A DNA stretch of 64,000 bases from Parasulfuritortus sp037439465 (GCA_037439465.1 JBBIVX010000010.1:27841-91840), one strand, 5' to 3'; numbered from the stretch's first letter, positions 8,300 through 18,001 are shown. Notes: generated by a model not told the origin, from the letters alone. Numbers and translations are program-made.

Positions 8300-11200
8300 T
8301 CAACGCCCGCGGTGTGCATAACGGGCCAGCGTGACGAGCAGTTCCTCTTCCTGATAGGGCTTGCCCATGTACATGTCGGCGCCCAATTCCAGGGCGTGCT
8401 GGCGATGCTTGTCCGCCGTGCGCGAGGTGATCATGACGATGGGCAGGGTGCGCAGGCGGGCATCGGCACGACAGTGGCGCAAGACCTCGAAGCCGTCCAT
8501 GCGCGGCATCTCGATGTCCAGCAGCATGACCGCCGGGATCTCATCCTGGAGCGCCTCCAGCGCCTCCACGCCATCCTTCGCGGTGGCCACGCGGTAGCCC
8601 TCACGCTGCAACAGCCGGTCGGTAATCTTGCGCACGGTGAGCGAATCATCCACCACCAGTATGCGCGGCGCCCGCTCGTCTGCCGAGGCCTCCTCCAGCA
8701 TTGCGCCGGCCGTGGCGGGGGCGCGTTCCATCAGCGCGAATGGGTTGAGGATCAACGCCACCCGGCCGTCACCCAGCACCGTCGCCCCCGCCACCCCGGC
8801 GACCCGCGCCAACTGCGGCCCTATGCCCTTGACCACCACTTCGGTATTGCCGGCCAACCTGTCCACCCGCAACGCCACCCGTTCATCGCCCGAGCGCAGC
8901 AGCAGTACCACGCGATAGCGCCCCTCGAGTGGCTTGGGCCGCTGGCCGGTCATCTCGGCCAGGGAGCGCAGCGGGAAAAACTCGCCTTCCAGCTCGAGGC
9001 GGCCGGCCGCGACCACGGCATGCCAGTCGTCGTCCGGCAGCTCTCGCACTAGCGTCACCATGCTGGCCGGCAGGGCGTAGACTTGGTCCCCCGCCTCGAT
9101 CAACACCACCTGAGCCAAGGCCAGTGTGGCAGGCAGGCGAATGGTGAAACGGGTGCCTCGGCCAGGTTCGCTTTCCAGACGAATGCGGCCGCCGATGGCG
9201 GCAATCTCATTGCGCACCACGTCGAGCCCGATACCGCGGCCGGCGACCGTCGTCACCGCCTCGGCCGTGGAGAAGCCTGGCAGGAAGAGGAAGGACTCCA
9301 ATCTATCCCGACTCGTCGCCTCGCCGGGCTTGAGCCAGCCCAGGGCCTCGGCGCGGGCGCGCACCTTGTCGAGGTCGATGCCGGCACCGTCGTCGCTCAG
9401 GGTTAGCACCACGTCGCTGCCATCCTGCCTCGCCACGATGCGGATGTCGCCCGCTTCCGGCTTGCCAGCCTGGCGGCGGGCAGCCTCCGGCTCGATGCCA
9501 TGAGCGACGGCGTTACGCAAAAGATGTTCGAACGGCACGATGGAACGGTCCAGCACGATGCGGTCGAGTTCGATGTCGCCGCCCTCGATGCTTAGGCGGG
9601 CGCGGCGCCCGGCATCGACCGCCGCCTGGCGGACGACACGGTGCAAGCGTTCGGCCTGGGAATTGAGCCGCACCATGCGGATCTGCATAAGCTCCTGTTG
9701 CAGGTTGCGGTTGGTGCGCGCCTGTTGCAGCAGGGCGTACTCAGCATCGGTGATCCCCGCCAGCAGCGTCTGCTGGGCGGTGGAGACGTCATCCACGCTT
9801 TCCGCCATGAGCCGGGTGAGTTCCTGCAGACGGCTGTAGCGGTCGAATTCCAGCGGGTCGAAGGGGCGCTCGTCGTTGCCGGCGAGGCGCGAGCCCATCT
9901 GGGTCTCCGCCTGCATCTCCAACTCGCGCAATTGCGAGCGCAGACGCTCGACGTTGGCGGTCAATTCCTGCGCCGCCAGCTTGTAGCCGGCCAGCGCCGT
10001 CTCGATGCGGGAACGGGTGATGCTGACCTCGCCCGCTTCGTTGATCAGCTTGTCCAGCAAATGAGACTTGGCCTTGAAGGCCTGGCGGACCTCGGCGGCG
10101 CCTGTGCCGGCCGCGGCGTAGGCGAGCGGCACGGCCGGCGCCAGCTCGACCGACGGCGCCTCGGTGGCCGGGGCGGCCGGGCCGCGCAGCCGGTCCACCT
10201 GCTCGGCCAGGCGGTCGTAATCGACTTCCAGACTATCGAGCCAGGCGGCGGTCGGCGCCACCTCACCCAACTCGCCCAGGCGGTTCTCCATGGCGTGAAC
10301 GCTGTCGCCGAGGGTCATGGCGCCGGCCATGCGGGCGCTGCCCTTGAGGGTGTGCAGGGTACGCTGCAGGCTTTGTTTGGCCTCGGCACTGGCCGGGTCG
10401 CCATGCCACTGACGCAGGCTCTCGCCCAGGCGGGGAAGCAGTTCCTCCGTCTCGGCCAGGAAGATGGCCAGTAGTTGCGGATCGCACTCTTCGCCGCCGG
10501 CCGTCGCGCCGGTCTCGGCGGCAGGTGGCGTCAGCGTCGCCAGAACGCCCAGGGCGGCGGGCGACGGCGGCCACGTGTGCGCAAGTATGGCCGTCAGCAT
10601 TTCCTGCAAGCCGTCCAGATAGGTGCCGATGCCCTCGCCCACCGCATCGGCCAGTGGCCGTGCCTTGTCCTGCCAATCGTTGACCCAGGACTCCAGGGCA
10701 TGGGCGGCCTCGGCCAGGGGGGTGAGACCGGTGGTGCGGGCGATGCCGGCGAGGGTATGCGCGGCCCGCGTGAAGTCTTCCCAGTACGCCGGCGCGGCCG
10801 CCTGCCGTAGCGCCGCCAGGCCATCGCGCAGCGCCGTCAGCCGCCCCGCCGCCTCGTCGCAAAAAATGGCAAAGAGCGGCGCGGGCAGACGGAGCTGGCC
10901 GATCTCGACCTGCTCCGGGGTCGCCTCCGGCGCGGGCGCCGCGGCGGCAGCCGGCGGCGGCATCGTGACGGCGGGTTCGCCACGCAGACGGCGGGCAAAG
11001 TCCACCAGCGCTTCCGCCTCGACATGGGCGACACCGCGCCGTTCCAATTCATCGATCCAGCCGCGGAAGTCGTTGGCGGCGGTGTCCAGGAACTCGATCA
11101 TCTCGCGGTTGACGGCACGCTCGTCGCGCAGCCAAAGATTGAGGGTCTGCTCTACCTCCCAGGCCGTCTCGGCCGGCGCCGCCAGGCCGACCATGCGGCC

Positions 11201-13363
11201 ACTGCCCTTGAGGGTATGAAAGCCGCGGCGGATATCGACAAAGGCGTTGTGGTCGAGCGGCGACGCGCGCAGGCGGTCAAGCAGGCCAGCCATGTTGGCC
11301 AGCACCTCCTTGGCCTCTTCGAGGAAGACCCGCAGTAGTTCGTCGTCGATTTCCCGGGCGCTGGCGGCGGCCAGTTGCTCCACAGCGGGCGCCGGTGGTG
11401 CCGCCGGGGCGACGCCCGCCAGCGTTTGCACGGCGCTCTGCACCGCCTCGGCCAAAGCCCCCTCGCGCACCAGCCGCATGGCGGAATCTGCCTGACCGCG
11501 CAAGGCGCGATCCCCCACCAGATCGGCATCGCGGGCCACCTGCGCCAGCGCCTTGCCGAGTTCCTCCCGCGCCGCCTCCTGGTCGCCAGCCACCGACAGT
11601 TGGCCGGCGGTCTCAATCAGTTTCTCCATGCTCGCGGCCAGATCCTGCTCGACGCTGGTCTCGGCGGCCTCGATGGCGGTGGAGGGCGCCAACAATCGGC
11701 GCAGGCTGGCGACATCGTCGTGGCCATCGCGCAAGCTGTCGACATAAAGCCCGAGCGTCGAGACGGCCTCTGCAATCCAGTCGAGTTCATCCGCCGAGCT
11801 GTCGTGATCGCCCTCGGTAATCAAGGCGATGCGCTCCATGCCGGCCTCTACCAGCTCGGCCGCGGTTTCCAGTTGCAGCATGTTGAAGGCCCCCTGGATC
11901 TGCTTGAGCAGGCTGGGGATGAGGGGAAGGCCGGCGCGCTCTTCACGCTTGCGGAAGAACTTGTCGAGGATCTCTTCGACGCGATGCAGGTTGGTCTGGA
12001 TTTCCTGGGTAACTTGCGCCAGCAGCAGTTTTTCCTGCGCTCGGCGCGTCATCTCATCCAGCAGCGGGCGGCTGGCGCTGCCGGCCAGCGCCCCTTCTCC
12101 CGCCACGGCGGCGCGCAGCCGTTGTGCCTGCAGGCTCGCCTGCTCGCCGAAATCGTGGCCCAGAGTGGCGTGGTTGTCGGCGACGTGCTGAAGCAGCAGC
12201 AGGGCCGTGGCCATCTCCAGTTGCAGGGCCTCGTTGCGCACCGCCTCCTCACTACCTCCGAGGTCGCCGACCAGTGCCCGCACGGTGGCCGCCAAGTCGC
12301 CGACAGGCGGTGACTTGAGCCCGCTCACGGCCGCGTCGATTTGGCCTGCGGCCTCGTTGAGCGGCGCCAGGCTGTCCTGGCGGCCGGCAGACAGACGCAT
12401 CCATTGCTCCTTGGCCTTGGCCACGGCCTCACGCAGAGTGGCGAGCGCCGCCTGCACGGCATCGCCGCCAACCGCGCCGGTGGCGGCAGCGGCAGCCGGA
12501 CGGTAGCGATCAAGGGCAAACAACGTCCGCACTTCGGCCGCCCTGCCGTCCGGCGAGGTAGCCTGCATCTGGTAATAGAGCACGTCGCGGTATAGCCGCT
12601 CGGCCAACTGCCGCGATCCTTCCATGAGACGACGGATCTGCAGGTCGAGACGGCCCAGCAGCCGTTTCAGCCAGATGTCCTGGGTCAGGTTGTCACGGCG
12701 TATGGCCTCGATCAGACCCACCGCCGCCCACCAGAAGGTGTATTGCGCGGGGCCGGAAGCCAGGAGCTCGACAGCGCGCAAAGCCTCGTCCATGAGTGCC
12801 AGTCCGGCCTGGGCATCGCCATGACCGAGGTATTGCACAAGCCCTTTCTGATATTTGGTCCGCGCCGCGCGCAAGGCCCGCTCCAAAGCGGCCGCATCCA
12901 GGGGCAGTTGAGGGGCGGCACGTTGCGCCAGGGCACCCAGATCCGGGTAGAAGAGGTCACTGGGAGCGGCCTCGGCGCCACGCTGCTGCTGCAATGCCGT
13001 GTAGACGGGCTGCAAGGCCAGCTCGGTATTGGGCAACCCCGCCAGGAGCCCATCGAGATAGCCCTGCATGGCACGCAAGGCCTGCAGGGCCAGGTTGCGG
13101 CAGTCCTGAGTGCGCAGCGTCGGCCTGTCCTGCATCTCCGCCAACAGGCCCTCGAGGCTGTTGCCCACCTGATAGACGCCCTGAAGATCGACGATCTGCA
13201 GGGCGCCGCATACCTGATGCAAATGGGTCATGGCGGCCTTGAGCGGCGTCGTGTCGTCGCCTCTGCAGCCCTTGAGCTGCTCCGTCGCGGCATTGAGGCT
13301 GTTGTCGATCTCCGCCTTTACCCAGCGGAGGGCGCTCAAGTCGAAATCGTTAAGGCCGTTCAC
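8300..13363 (-). CDS. chpA: ChpA-type hybrid histidine kinase of the Pil-Chp chemosensory system
   Basis: A 1687-residue CheA-like hybrid kinase that controls type IV pilus motility. Five HPt-like segments can be seen: a weak one with H-L-H-Q-V-C-G near residue 46, one lacking His (Q-I-Q-G-A-F-N) near 490, and three with a good phospho-His (F-H-T-L-K-G-S near 718, A-H-T-L-A-G-I near 869, L-H-T-L-K-G-S near 1011). Then follow the kinase N box H-L-L-R-N-A-V-A-H-G-I (about 1284), G1 D-D-G-A-G-I-D and G2 G-R-G-I-G-L-D, a CheW-like domain, and a C-terminal receiver (about 1566-1687, Asp in L-L-D-I-E-M-P). The GTG start 14 bases after the pilJ stop is chosen because upstream codons only shadow pilJ. 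No pilK lies between pilJ and chpA. Confidence 0.93.
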   Translation of the reverse strand: MNGLNDFDLSALRWVKAEIDNSLNAATEQLKGCRGDDTTPLKAAMTHLHQVCGALQIVDLQGVYQVGNSLEGLLAEMQDRPTLRTQDCRNLALQALRAMQGYLDGLLAGLPNTELALQPVYTALQQQRGAEAAPSDLFYPDLGALAQRAAPQLPLDAAALERALRAARTKYQKGLVQYLGHGDAQAGLALMDEALRAVELLASGPAQYTFWWAAVGLIEAIRRDNLTQDIWLKRLLGRLDLQIRRLMEGSRQLAERLYRDVLYYQMQATSPDGRAAEVRTLFALDRYRPAAAAATGAVGGDAVQAALATLREAVAKAKEQWMRLSAGRQDSLAPLNEAAGQIDAAVSGLKSPPVGDLAATVRALVGDLGGSEEAVRNEALQLEMATALLLLQHVADNHATLGHDFGEQASLQAQRLRAAVAGEGALAGSASRPLLDEMTRRAQEKLLLAQVTQEIQTNLHRVEEILDKFFRKREERAGLPLIPSLLKQIQGAFNMLQLETAAELVEAGMERIALITEGDHDSSADELDWIAEAVSTLGLYVDSLRDGHDDVASLRRLLAPSTAIEAAETSVEQDLAASMEKLIETAGQLSVAGDQEAAREELGKALAQVARDADLVGDRALRGQADSAMRLVREGALAEAVQSAVQTLAGVAPAAPPAPAVEQLAAASAREIDDELLRVFLEEAKEVLANMAGLLDRLRASPLDHNAFVDIRRGFHTLKGSGRMVGLAAPAETAWEVEQTLNLWLRDERAVNREMIEFLDTAANDFRGWIDELERRGVAHVEAEALVDFARRLRGEPAVTMPPPAAAAAPAPEATPEQVEIGQLRLPAPLFAIFCDEAAGRLTALRDGLAALRQAAAPAYWEDFTRAAHTLAGIARTTGLTPLAEAAHALESWVNDWQDKARPLADAVGEGIGTYLDGLQEMLTAILAHTWPPSPAALGVLATLTPPAAETGATAGGEECDPQLLAIFLAETEELLPRLGESLRQWHGDPASAEAKQSLQRTLHTLKGSARMAGAMTLGDSVHAMENRLGELGEVAPTAAWLDSLEVDYDRLAEQVDRLRGPAAPATEAPSVELAPAVPLAYAAAGTGAAEVRQAFKAKSHLLDKLINEAGEVSITRSRIETALAGYKLAAQELTANVERLRSQLRELEMQAETQMGSRLAGNDERPFDPLEFDRYSRLQELTRLMAESVDDVSTAQQTLLAGITDAEYALLQQARTNRNLQQELMQIRMVRLNSQAERLHRVVRQAAVDAGRRARLSIEGGDIELDRIVLDRSIVPFEHLLRNAVAHGIEPEAARRQAGKPEAGDIRIVARQDGSDVVLTLSDDGAGIDLDKVRARAEALGWLKPGEATSRDRLESFLFLPGFSTAEAVTTVAGRGIGLDVVRNEIAAIGGRIRLESEPGRGTRFTIRLPATLALAQVVLIEAGDQVYALPASMVTLVRELPDDDWHAVVAAGRLELEGEFFPLRSLAEMTGQRPKPLEGRYRVVLLLRSGDERVALRVDRLAGNTEVVVKGIGPQLARVAGVAGATVLGDGRVALILNPFALMERAPATAGAMLEEASADERAPRILVVDDSLTVRKITDRLLQREGYRVATAKDGVEALEALQDEIPAVMLLDIEMPRMDGFEVLRHCRADARLRTLPIVMITSRTADKHRQHALELGADMYMGKPYQEEELLVTLARYAHRGR

Positions 13364-13376
13364 GCGGAGACGCCCG

Positions 13377-15470
13377 TCAAAGAGTGAAGCCGGACACCGA
13401 AACGCGCAGCTCATCCGCCATCTCGCCCAGTTTGCCGGTGGCCTCCGCGCTCTGGCGCGCGCCGGTGGCGGCCTGCTCGGTCTGACCGAGGATGTGGCGC
13501 ATATTGTCGGCGATGCGGGAGGCCGTTTCAGCCTGGTTGCGGGTGGCATCGGAGATGCTTTGGATCAGTTGCGCCAGCTCGGCCGACACCGACTCGATGT
13601 CATGCAGGGAGTGGCCGGCGACGTCGGACAGCGTGGCCCCATCGACGACGCCGCGGGTGCTGACCTCCATGGCGTTGATGGCATCCTGGGTATCGCTCTG
13701 GATGGTCTTGACGATGGCGCCGATACGGCGGGTGGCCTGACTGGAGCGTTCCGCCAGGCGCTGCACCTCCTCCGCCACCACCGAGAAGCCCCGCCCCGCC
13801 TCGCCGGCGGCGGCGGCCTGAATGGCGGCGTTGAGGGCCAGGACATTGGTCTGTTCGGTAATATCGGAGATCAGCTCGACGATCTCGCCGATCTCCTGCG
13901 AGGATTCGCCCAGTCGTTTGATCCGCTTGGACGTCTCCTGGATCTGGTCGCGGATGGCATTCATGCCGGCTATGGAATTGCGCACCGAAGCGCCGCCTTC
14001 GCGGGCCAGTTGCAGCGATTTCTCGGACACCTGGGCCGACTCGGCGGCATTGCGGGAGACCTGATTGACCGATTCCGACATGAAGTTCACCGACTCCGTG
14101 GCGACGCCGATCTCTTCGGATTGCTGCTCGGCCGAGGCCAGCATCGTCTCCGACAACTGCCGGGTCTCGGCGGTGGCCGTGGTGACCTGATCCACCGCGC
14201 GGTTGACGTTTTCCACCAGCGTGCGCAATTCCTCGATAGCGAAGTTCACCGAGTCGGCAATGGCGCCGGTGATGTCTTCGGTCACCGTGGCACGCACGGT
14301 AAGGTTGCCTTCGGCAAGATCGCCCATCTCATTGAGCAGGCGCAGGATAGCCTCCTGGTTGCGGCGGTTTTCCTGGGCCGCGGCCTCGGCGCGGCGGCGC
14401 GATTCGGCGACGTTGGCCAACGCCAGCATGACCATACCGGCGAAGGCGATCAGGCCAAACAGGACGGCGAGGGTAAGCGGCAACCAGGCGCCCGCTGTTT
14501 CATACGCGGCGGTCAGCTTGCCAGTCATCGTCAACAACTGCTCACTCTCGTCGAACAGCTCGCGCGCCGACCGCTTGGCCTCAACCAACTGCGGCATCTT
14601 CTCGAGTATCTGATTGATCTGGCCGGCGAAGGCGGCGAAAGCCTCTTTCAATTCCAGCAGCTTTTCCCGGGCGGAGGCATCGCCGACGGCGGCGATACCC
14701 AATTCCGCATTGCCTTCGAGCATGCCGTTCAACACCTCGCCGAAAGTCTTGGCGTCCTGCGCCAACTGATAGGCCGCCTCGAGGTTAATGACGTCTCCCG
14801 AAATCAAGGTGTTGGCATTCTTCGCCATGCGCTGGGTCCACAGCGCCTGTTGGTTGGCATACGCCAGGAGCCGGCCGCTGCCCGCCGGCAGCAGGGCGGC
14901 TACCTGTTCGGTGAGGTCCAACAGCTCGGCGTTGCGGACGTTGATCTGGGCTATGCCTTGACCCAAGCCAATCAGGGCATTCTCGTGCGTCAACAACGCC
15001 TCGATATCCTTGTTCGAAGTCAACCAGCGTTTTTTCAGGGCGGCGAGGTCGCCTTGCAGGACGAGTGGTGAACTCGGCACGGTGACGCCGCCCTCGATCA
15101 GCGTCTTCAGGCCGCTGGCAAAGCCTTGCTGGCCTTCCTTGAGCTGCGCGAAGGCGGCCTTGTTACCGACAGCCGCCTGCTGCGCGGTCTTGGCATTGCG
15201 CTGGGAGAGCATCTGCAGCTTGGTGGAAATTTCCACGTATTCGGCTTGATTGCCCACCCTGACGACATAAAAGACGATGGACGCCACGGTCAGGATGACC
15301 GCCACCAGCAGCCCCAGGAACAGCGTCTGATTGCGCTGCGCCGGAGACAACCCCCTGAAGCCGGGGAGTGTCGCCAAATCCAGATTGGCCGCCTTGTCCA
15401 GCCAGCCAGGCCCGAGCCATGCCCGCCAACCTTCGAGCCGTTGTGCCAGATTGACACCGCTGTTCCCCAT
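13377..15470 (-). CDS. pilJ: type IV pilus methyl-accepting chemotaxis protein PilJ
   Basis: A 697-residue inner-membrane receptor that feeds the ChpA kinase. A first membrane segment lies near residues 45-65, then a long periplasmic part with PilJ-type helical repeats (two stretches with M-L-S-Q-R and W-T-Q-R-M-A-K-N), a second membrane segment near 320-345, HAMP, and the MCP signalling domain, with the tip motif near residue 555 reading L-N-A-A-I-Q-A-A-A-A-G-E-A-G-R-G-F. The ATG at 15470 is preferred over an in-frame start seven codons earlier because a GGAGG ribosome site sits just ahead of it. No C-terminal pentapeptide tether is visible. Confidence 0.94.
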   Translation of the reverse strand: MGNSGVNLAQRLEGWRAWLGPGWLDKAANLDLATLPGFRGLSPAQRNQTLFLGLLVAVILTVASIVFYVVRVGNQAEYVEISTKLQMLSQRNAKTAQQAAVGNKAAFAQLKEGQQGFASGLKTLIEGGVTVPSSPLVLQGDLAALKKRWLTSNKDIEALLTHENALIGLGQGIAQINVRNAELLDLTEQVAALLPAGSGRLLAYANQQALWTQRMAKNANTLISGDVINLEAAYQLAQDAKTFGEVLNGMLEGNAELGIAAVGDASAREKLLELKEAFAAFAGQINQILEKMPQLVEAKRSARELFDESEQLLTMTGKLTAAYETAGAWLPLTLAVLFGLIAFAGMVMLALANVAESRRRAEAAAQENRRNQEAILRLLNEMGDLAEGNLTVRATVTEDITGAIADSVNFAIEELRTLVENVNRAVDQVTTATAETRQLSETMLASAEQQSEEIGVATESVNFMSESVNQVSRNAAESAQVSEKSLQLAREGGASVRNSIAGMNAIRDQIQETSKRIKRLGESSQEIGEIVELISDITEQTNVLALNAAIQAAAAGEAGRGFSVVAEEVQRLAERSSQATRRIGAIVKTIQSDTQDAINAMEVSTRGVVDGATLSDVAGHSLHDIESVSAELAQLIQSISDATRNQAETASRIADNMRHILGQTEQAATGARQSAEATGKLGEMADELRVSVSGFTL

Positions 15471-15504
15471 ATTCACCGCCTCCTGAAGCAAAAATCCGGT
15501 TACG

Positions 15505-16017
15505 CTAAGCCGCCACCTGCAAAAAGCGCGGGTCCGCCAACAATCGCTCGATGCTGATCTCCGTCCAGACGAGACCGGCTGGATCCTGGTAGGTCGCCAG
15601 CACCCAGGGAGCGGCGCTGGAGTCGAGCGGCTGCCGTTTCATGCTGGCCGTATTGCGCAGACCCAGTGCCTGGTCGATGCGCACGGCGGCATGGGCGCCA
15701 AAGCGGGCATGGGCCAGCAGCAGACGGTTTTCTGTCTGCGCCGCGGGCTCGGCCAGACCAAGGAAGGAGCCGAGATCGGTGCAGCCGAAAATCGTGCCAC
15801 GTACGCCGGCGGCGCCGAGAAACCAGGGCTGGGTCCACGGCGCCCGGCTGAAGCGGTCGACCGACACCACCTCGCTGACCTGATCGAGGCCGGTCAGCCA
15901 GTGCCGGCCCGCGGCGATGAAGCCCAGCCGCGCCGACTCGGCGTCTGGCCTGGCTCCACCCTTGAGCCGTTCCGCCAGGCGTGTCTGAAAGTCGCTAAGG
16001 TTCACTCGCTCTTGCAT
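15505..16017 (-). CDS. pilI: CheW-like adaptor PilI
   Basis: A 170-residue CheW-domain protein that couples the PilJ receptor to ChpA. The sequence W-F-L-G-A-A-G-V-R-G-T-I-F-G-C-T-D-L is the adaptor signature (normally G-v-x-N-L-R-G-x-i-x-x-v-D-L), and the V-x-x-V-L-G-L-type strand is replaced by I-D-Q-A-L-G-L-R-N. Position between pilH and pilJ with short spacing (six bases from pilH) supports the assignment. The length is typical for PilI and about 15-20 residues longer than classical CheW. Confidence 0.9.
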   Translation of the reverse strand: MQERVNLSDFQTRLAERLKGGARPDAESARLGFIAAGRHWLTGLDQVSEVVSVDRFSRAPWTQPWFLGAAGVRGTIFGCTDLGSFLGLAEPAAQTENRLLLAHARFGAHAAVRIDQALGLRNTASMKRQPLDSSAAPWVLATYQDPAGLVWTEISIERLLADPRFLQVAA

Positions 16018-16023
16018 GCGTCC

Positions 16024-16392
16024 TCAGCCCAATGCCTTGATCTTTTCCAGCAAGGGCTCCGCCTGTATGGGCTTGACCAGATAGGCGGCCGCCCCCTGAC
16101 GCAGACCCCAGACGCGGTCCGTCTCCTGGCCCTTGGTGGTGCACATGATCACCGGGATATGCTTGGTGGCGGCATCCCTGGACAACATGCGGGTCGCCTG
16201 GTAGCCATTGAGCCCCGGCATCACCACGTCCATGAGGATAAGGTCGGGGGCCGTCGTCCTGGCCTTGGCGATACCCTCGTCGCCATTGTCGGCGGTGTCG
16301 GCCTCGAAGCCATTGCGCCGCAGAATGTCGACGAGATAAAACCGCTCGGTCGGCGAATCGTCCACAACCAGCACCTTGCGAATTGGCATCAA
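16024..16392 (-). CDS. pilH: PilH response regulator (receiver only)
   Basis: A 122-residue stand-alone CheY-like receiver. The acidic pocket V-D-D-S sits at residues 10-13, the phospho-Asp is in L-I-L-M-D-V-V-M-P-G near residue 54, Thr in M-C-T-T-K and Lys in Y-L-V-K-P-I complete the site. By analogy with Pseudomonas, PilH acts with PilG in directing pilus extension and retraction, often as a phosphate sink. It overlaps the end of pilG by four bases, and pilI follows within six bases. Confidence 0.92.
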   Translation of the reverse strand: MMPIRKVLVVDDSPTERFYLVDILRRNGFEADTADNGDEGIAKARTTAPDLILMDVVMPGLNGYQATRMLSRDAATKHIPVIMCTTKGQETDRVWGLRQGAAAYLVKPIQAEPLLEKIKALG

Positions 16393-16826
16393 CGCACCCC
16401 CGCCTTACCGCCGCGATGACGGCGTACCGCCGCCACCAGGGCCTCCTTGGAAAAGGGTTTGGTCAGATATTCGTCGGACCCCACCAGACGACCGCGCGCC
16501 CGGTCGAACAAGCCATCCTTGGAGGACAGCATGATCACCGGAGTGTCGCGCAGCCGGCTGTTTTTCTTGATCAGGGCGCAGGTCTGGTAGCCGTCCAGGC
16601 GGGGCATCATGATGTCAACGAAGATGATGTCGGGGCGATGGTCGGTGATCTTGGCCAGGGCATCGAAGCCGTCTTCCGCCAGGATCACCTCGCAGCCGGC
16701 CTGCAGCAGAAATATCTCGGCGCTGCGCCGGATGGTGTTGCTGTCGTCGATAACCATGACCTTGGCGCCTTTCAGGTCCGTCTTGCCTGCCTCGGTCGTC
16801 GCCGCGCCGGCCGTCGTTTCGCTCAT
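16389..16826 (-). CDS. pilG: PilG response regulator (receiver only)
   Basis: A 145-residue receiver with a short Ala/Thr-rich N-terminal extension of about 20 residues. Acidic pocket V-I-D-D-S, phospho-Asp in I-I-F-V-D-I-M-M-P-R, Ser in M-L-S-S-K-D and Lys in Y-L-T-K-P-F are all present. The conserved dimer-type sequence S-N-T-I-R-R-S-A-E is typical of PilG. The start at 16826 is chosen because it produces a TGATG stop-start overlap with the preceding PhnD-rhodanese gene, which also shows the two genes share a transcript. Confidence 0.92.
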   Translation of the reverse strand: MSETTAGAATTEAGKTDLKGAKVMVIDDSNTIRRSAEIFLLQAGCEVILAEDGFDALAKITDHRPDIIFVDIMMPRLDGYQTCALIKKNSRLRDTPVIMLSSKDGLFDRARGRLVGSDEYLTKPFSKEALVAAVRRHRGGKAGVR

Positions 16827-18001
16827 CAGCCCCCCCGCTCGATCGGATAGCCGGCGGCCTTCCAGGCCGGCAGGCCGGTACGGAACCAGTACACCCGCTT
16901 GAAACCACGCTTCACCATGTAACGGGCGGCCTTGTAGCTGTACCAGCACTCGGCGCCATTGCACTGGAAGATCATGGGTGCGTTCTTGTCCTGGGGCAGC
17001 TTCGTCAGGTCGAACTTGTCGACGGCGTCGTCATATTCCGTTTCCTTCGGGCTGTTGAGGACATAGGGCACGTGCCGGGCGCCGACGATGTGGCCCTCAC
17101 GGTAATGGCTGGGCGGCCGCACGTCGTAGAGCGGCACCTTTTCGGCCATCAGTTTTTTCACCTGCTCGGCGGTAAGAATGGTGGCGCCGGGCAGCACCTC
17201 TGGGGTATAGAAGCCGCGCACCGAGACCCGCTCGAAGTCGGGTGTGTCAGCCGGGTCGAAGGCGCCCATGCCGGCACCTTTCAGCCTGGCCGCGAGACCC
17301 GCATCGAGACCGACGAAGGCGCGCTGCACACGCTCGGCCAGCGCCCCGCCCAACCGGCCGCTGACCACCACACCGGCCAGCGGCACGGGATCGTATGCCC
17401 GCACCAGCAAGGCGCCGGGGTGTTGCCCCAACCAGGTCTTGGCCGCGGCTTCCTTCATGGCCGCGATCTCGGCCTGACCGATGTCCAGGGTATAGAGCAC
17501 TGCGCCGTAGCGACCGACATGGGTCACCTGGCGGAAATAACTGCGCGGCGAAAGTCCGGCCGCATTGAACTCGCCCTTGACGATGACGCTGACCAACGAC
17601 TCCGGATGCGGCAGAACGAGGCTCTTGCCTTTGGCCTTGTCAAACGACTTGACGCCGCTGCCCTGCGTCGCCACCAGCACCACACGGGTCTCTTCTTCCG
17701 TCCTGGCCACGGGCTTGTAGCCATGGCGCATGGCCTGGCCGACGATCTGCGAGGGCGCCAGCAGGATGTCGTAACTGCCCTGGCGGACATGCTCGCCCAC
17801 CCGCTCGGCGTTTTGTGTCATGACCAGTTTTACGGTTTTGCCCAGGGCCTGGCCGAGATAACGCGCCAGGTCGTTGAAGGTGCTTTGCACGCGCACATGG
17901 TCGCGTTCCTGGTCGTAGTCCAGGGTCACATTCAGGGTCAAGCCGGCGGCCGCCGCGTTTGTCGCCAGCAGCGCGCCCAGCAACCACCAAAACCGGCGCA
18001 T
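16826..18001 (-). CDS. periplasmic PhnD-like binding domain fused to a CXXCW-type rhodanese domain
   Basis: A 391-residue exported protein. Residues 1-19 form a signal peptide ending A-A-A-A. Residues about 20-255 match the phosphate/phosphonate-type periplasmic binding fold (N-D-L-A-R-Y-L-G near 42, Y-D-I-L-L-A-P-S-Q near 77, D-I-G-Q-A-E-I-A-A-M near 173). Residues about 275-385 are rhodanese-like: L-Y-D-V-R-P-P-S-H-Y-R-E-G-H-I-V-G-A, then the active-site loop F-Q-C-N-G-A-E-C-W followed by S-Y-K-A-A-R-Y, the Cys-x4-Cys-Trp variant rather than the usual C-x4-R loop. It is the first gene of the pilGHIJ-chpA operon. The substrate is unknown; a sulfur-transfer or redox sensing role is inference. 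Confidence 0.85.
   Translation of the reverse strand: MRRFWWLLGALLATNAAAAGLTLNVTLDYDQERDHVRVQSTFNDLARYLGQALGKTVKLVMTQNAERVGEHVRQGSYDILLAPSQIVGQAMRHGYKPVARTEEETRVVLVATQGSGVKSFDKAKGKSLVLPHPESLVSVIVKGEFNAAGLSPRSYFRQVTHVGRYGAVLYTLDIGQAEIAAMKEAAAKTWLGQHPGALLVRAYDPVPLAGVVVSGRLGGALAERVQRAFVGLDAGLAARLKGAGMGAFDPADTPDFERVSVRGFYTPEVLPGATILTAEQVKKLMAEKVPLYDVRPPSHYREGHIVGARHVPYVLNSPKETEYDDAVDKFDLTKLPQDKNAPMIFQCNGAECWYSYKAARYMVKRGFKRVYWFRTGLPAWKAAGYPIERGG

Noticed and set aside
13363..13549. Upstream extension of the chpA frame
   Set aside because: These codons lie inside pilJ and encode a Pro/Arg/Ala-rich sequence typical of a shadow frame; the GTG at 13363 just after the pilJ stop is more credible.
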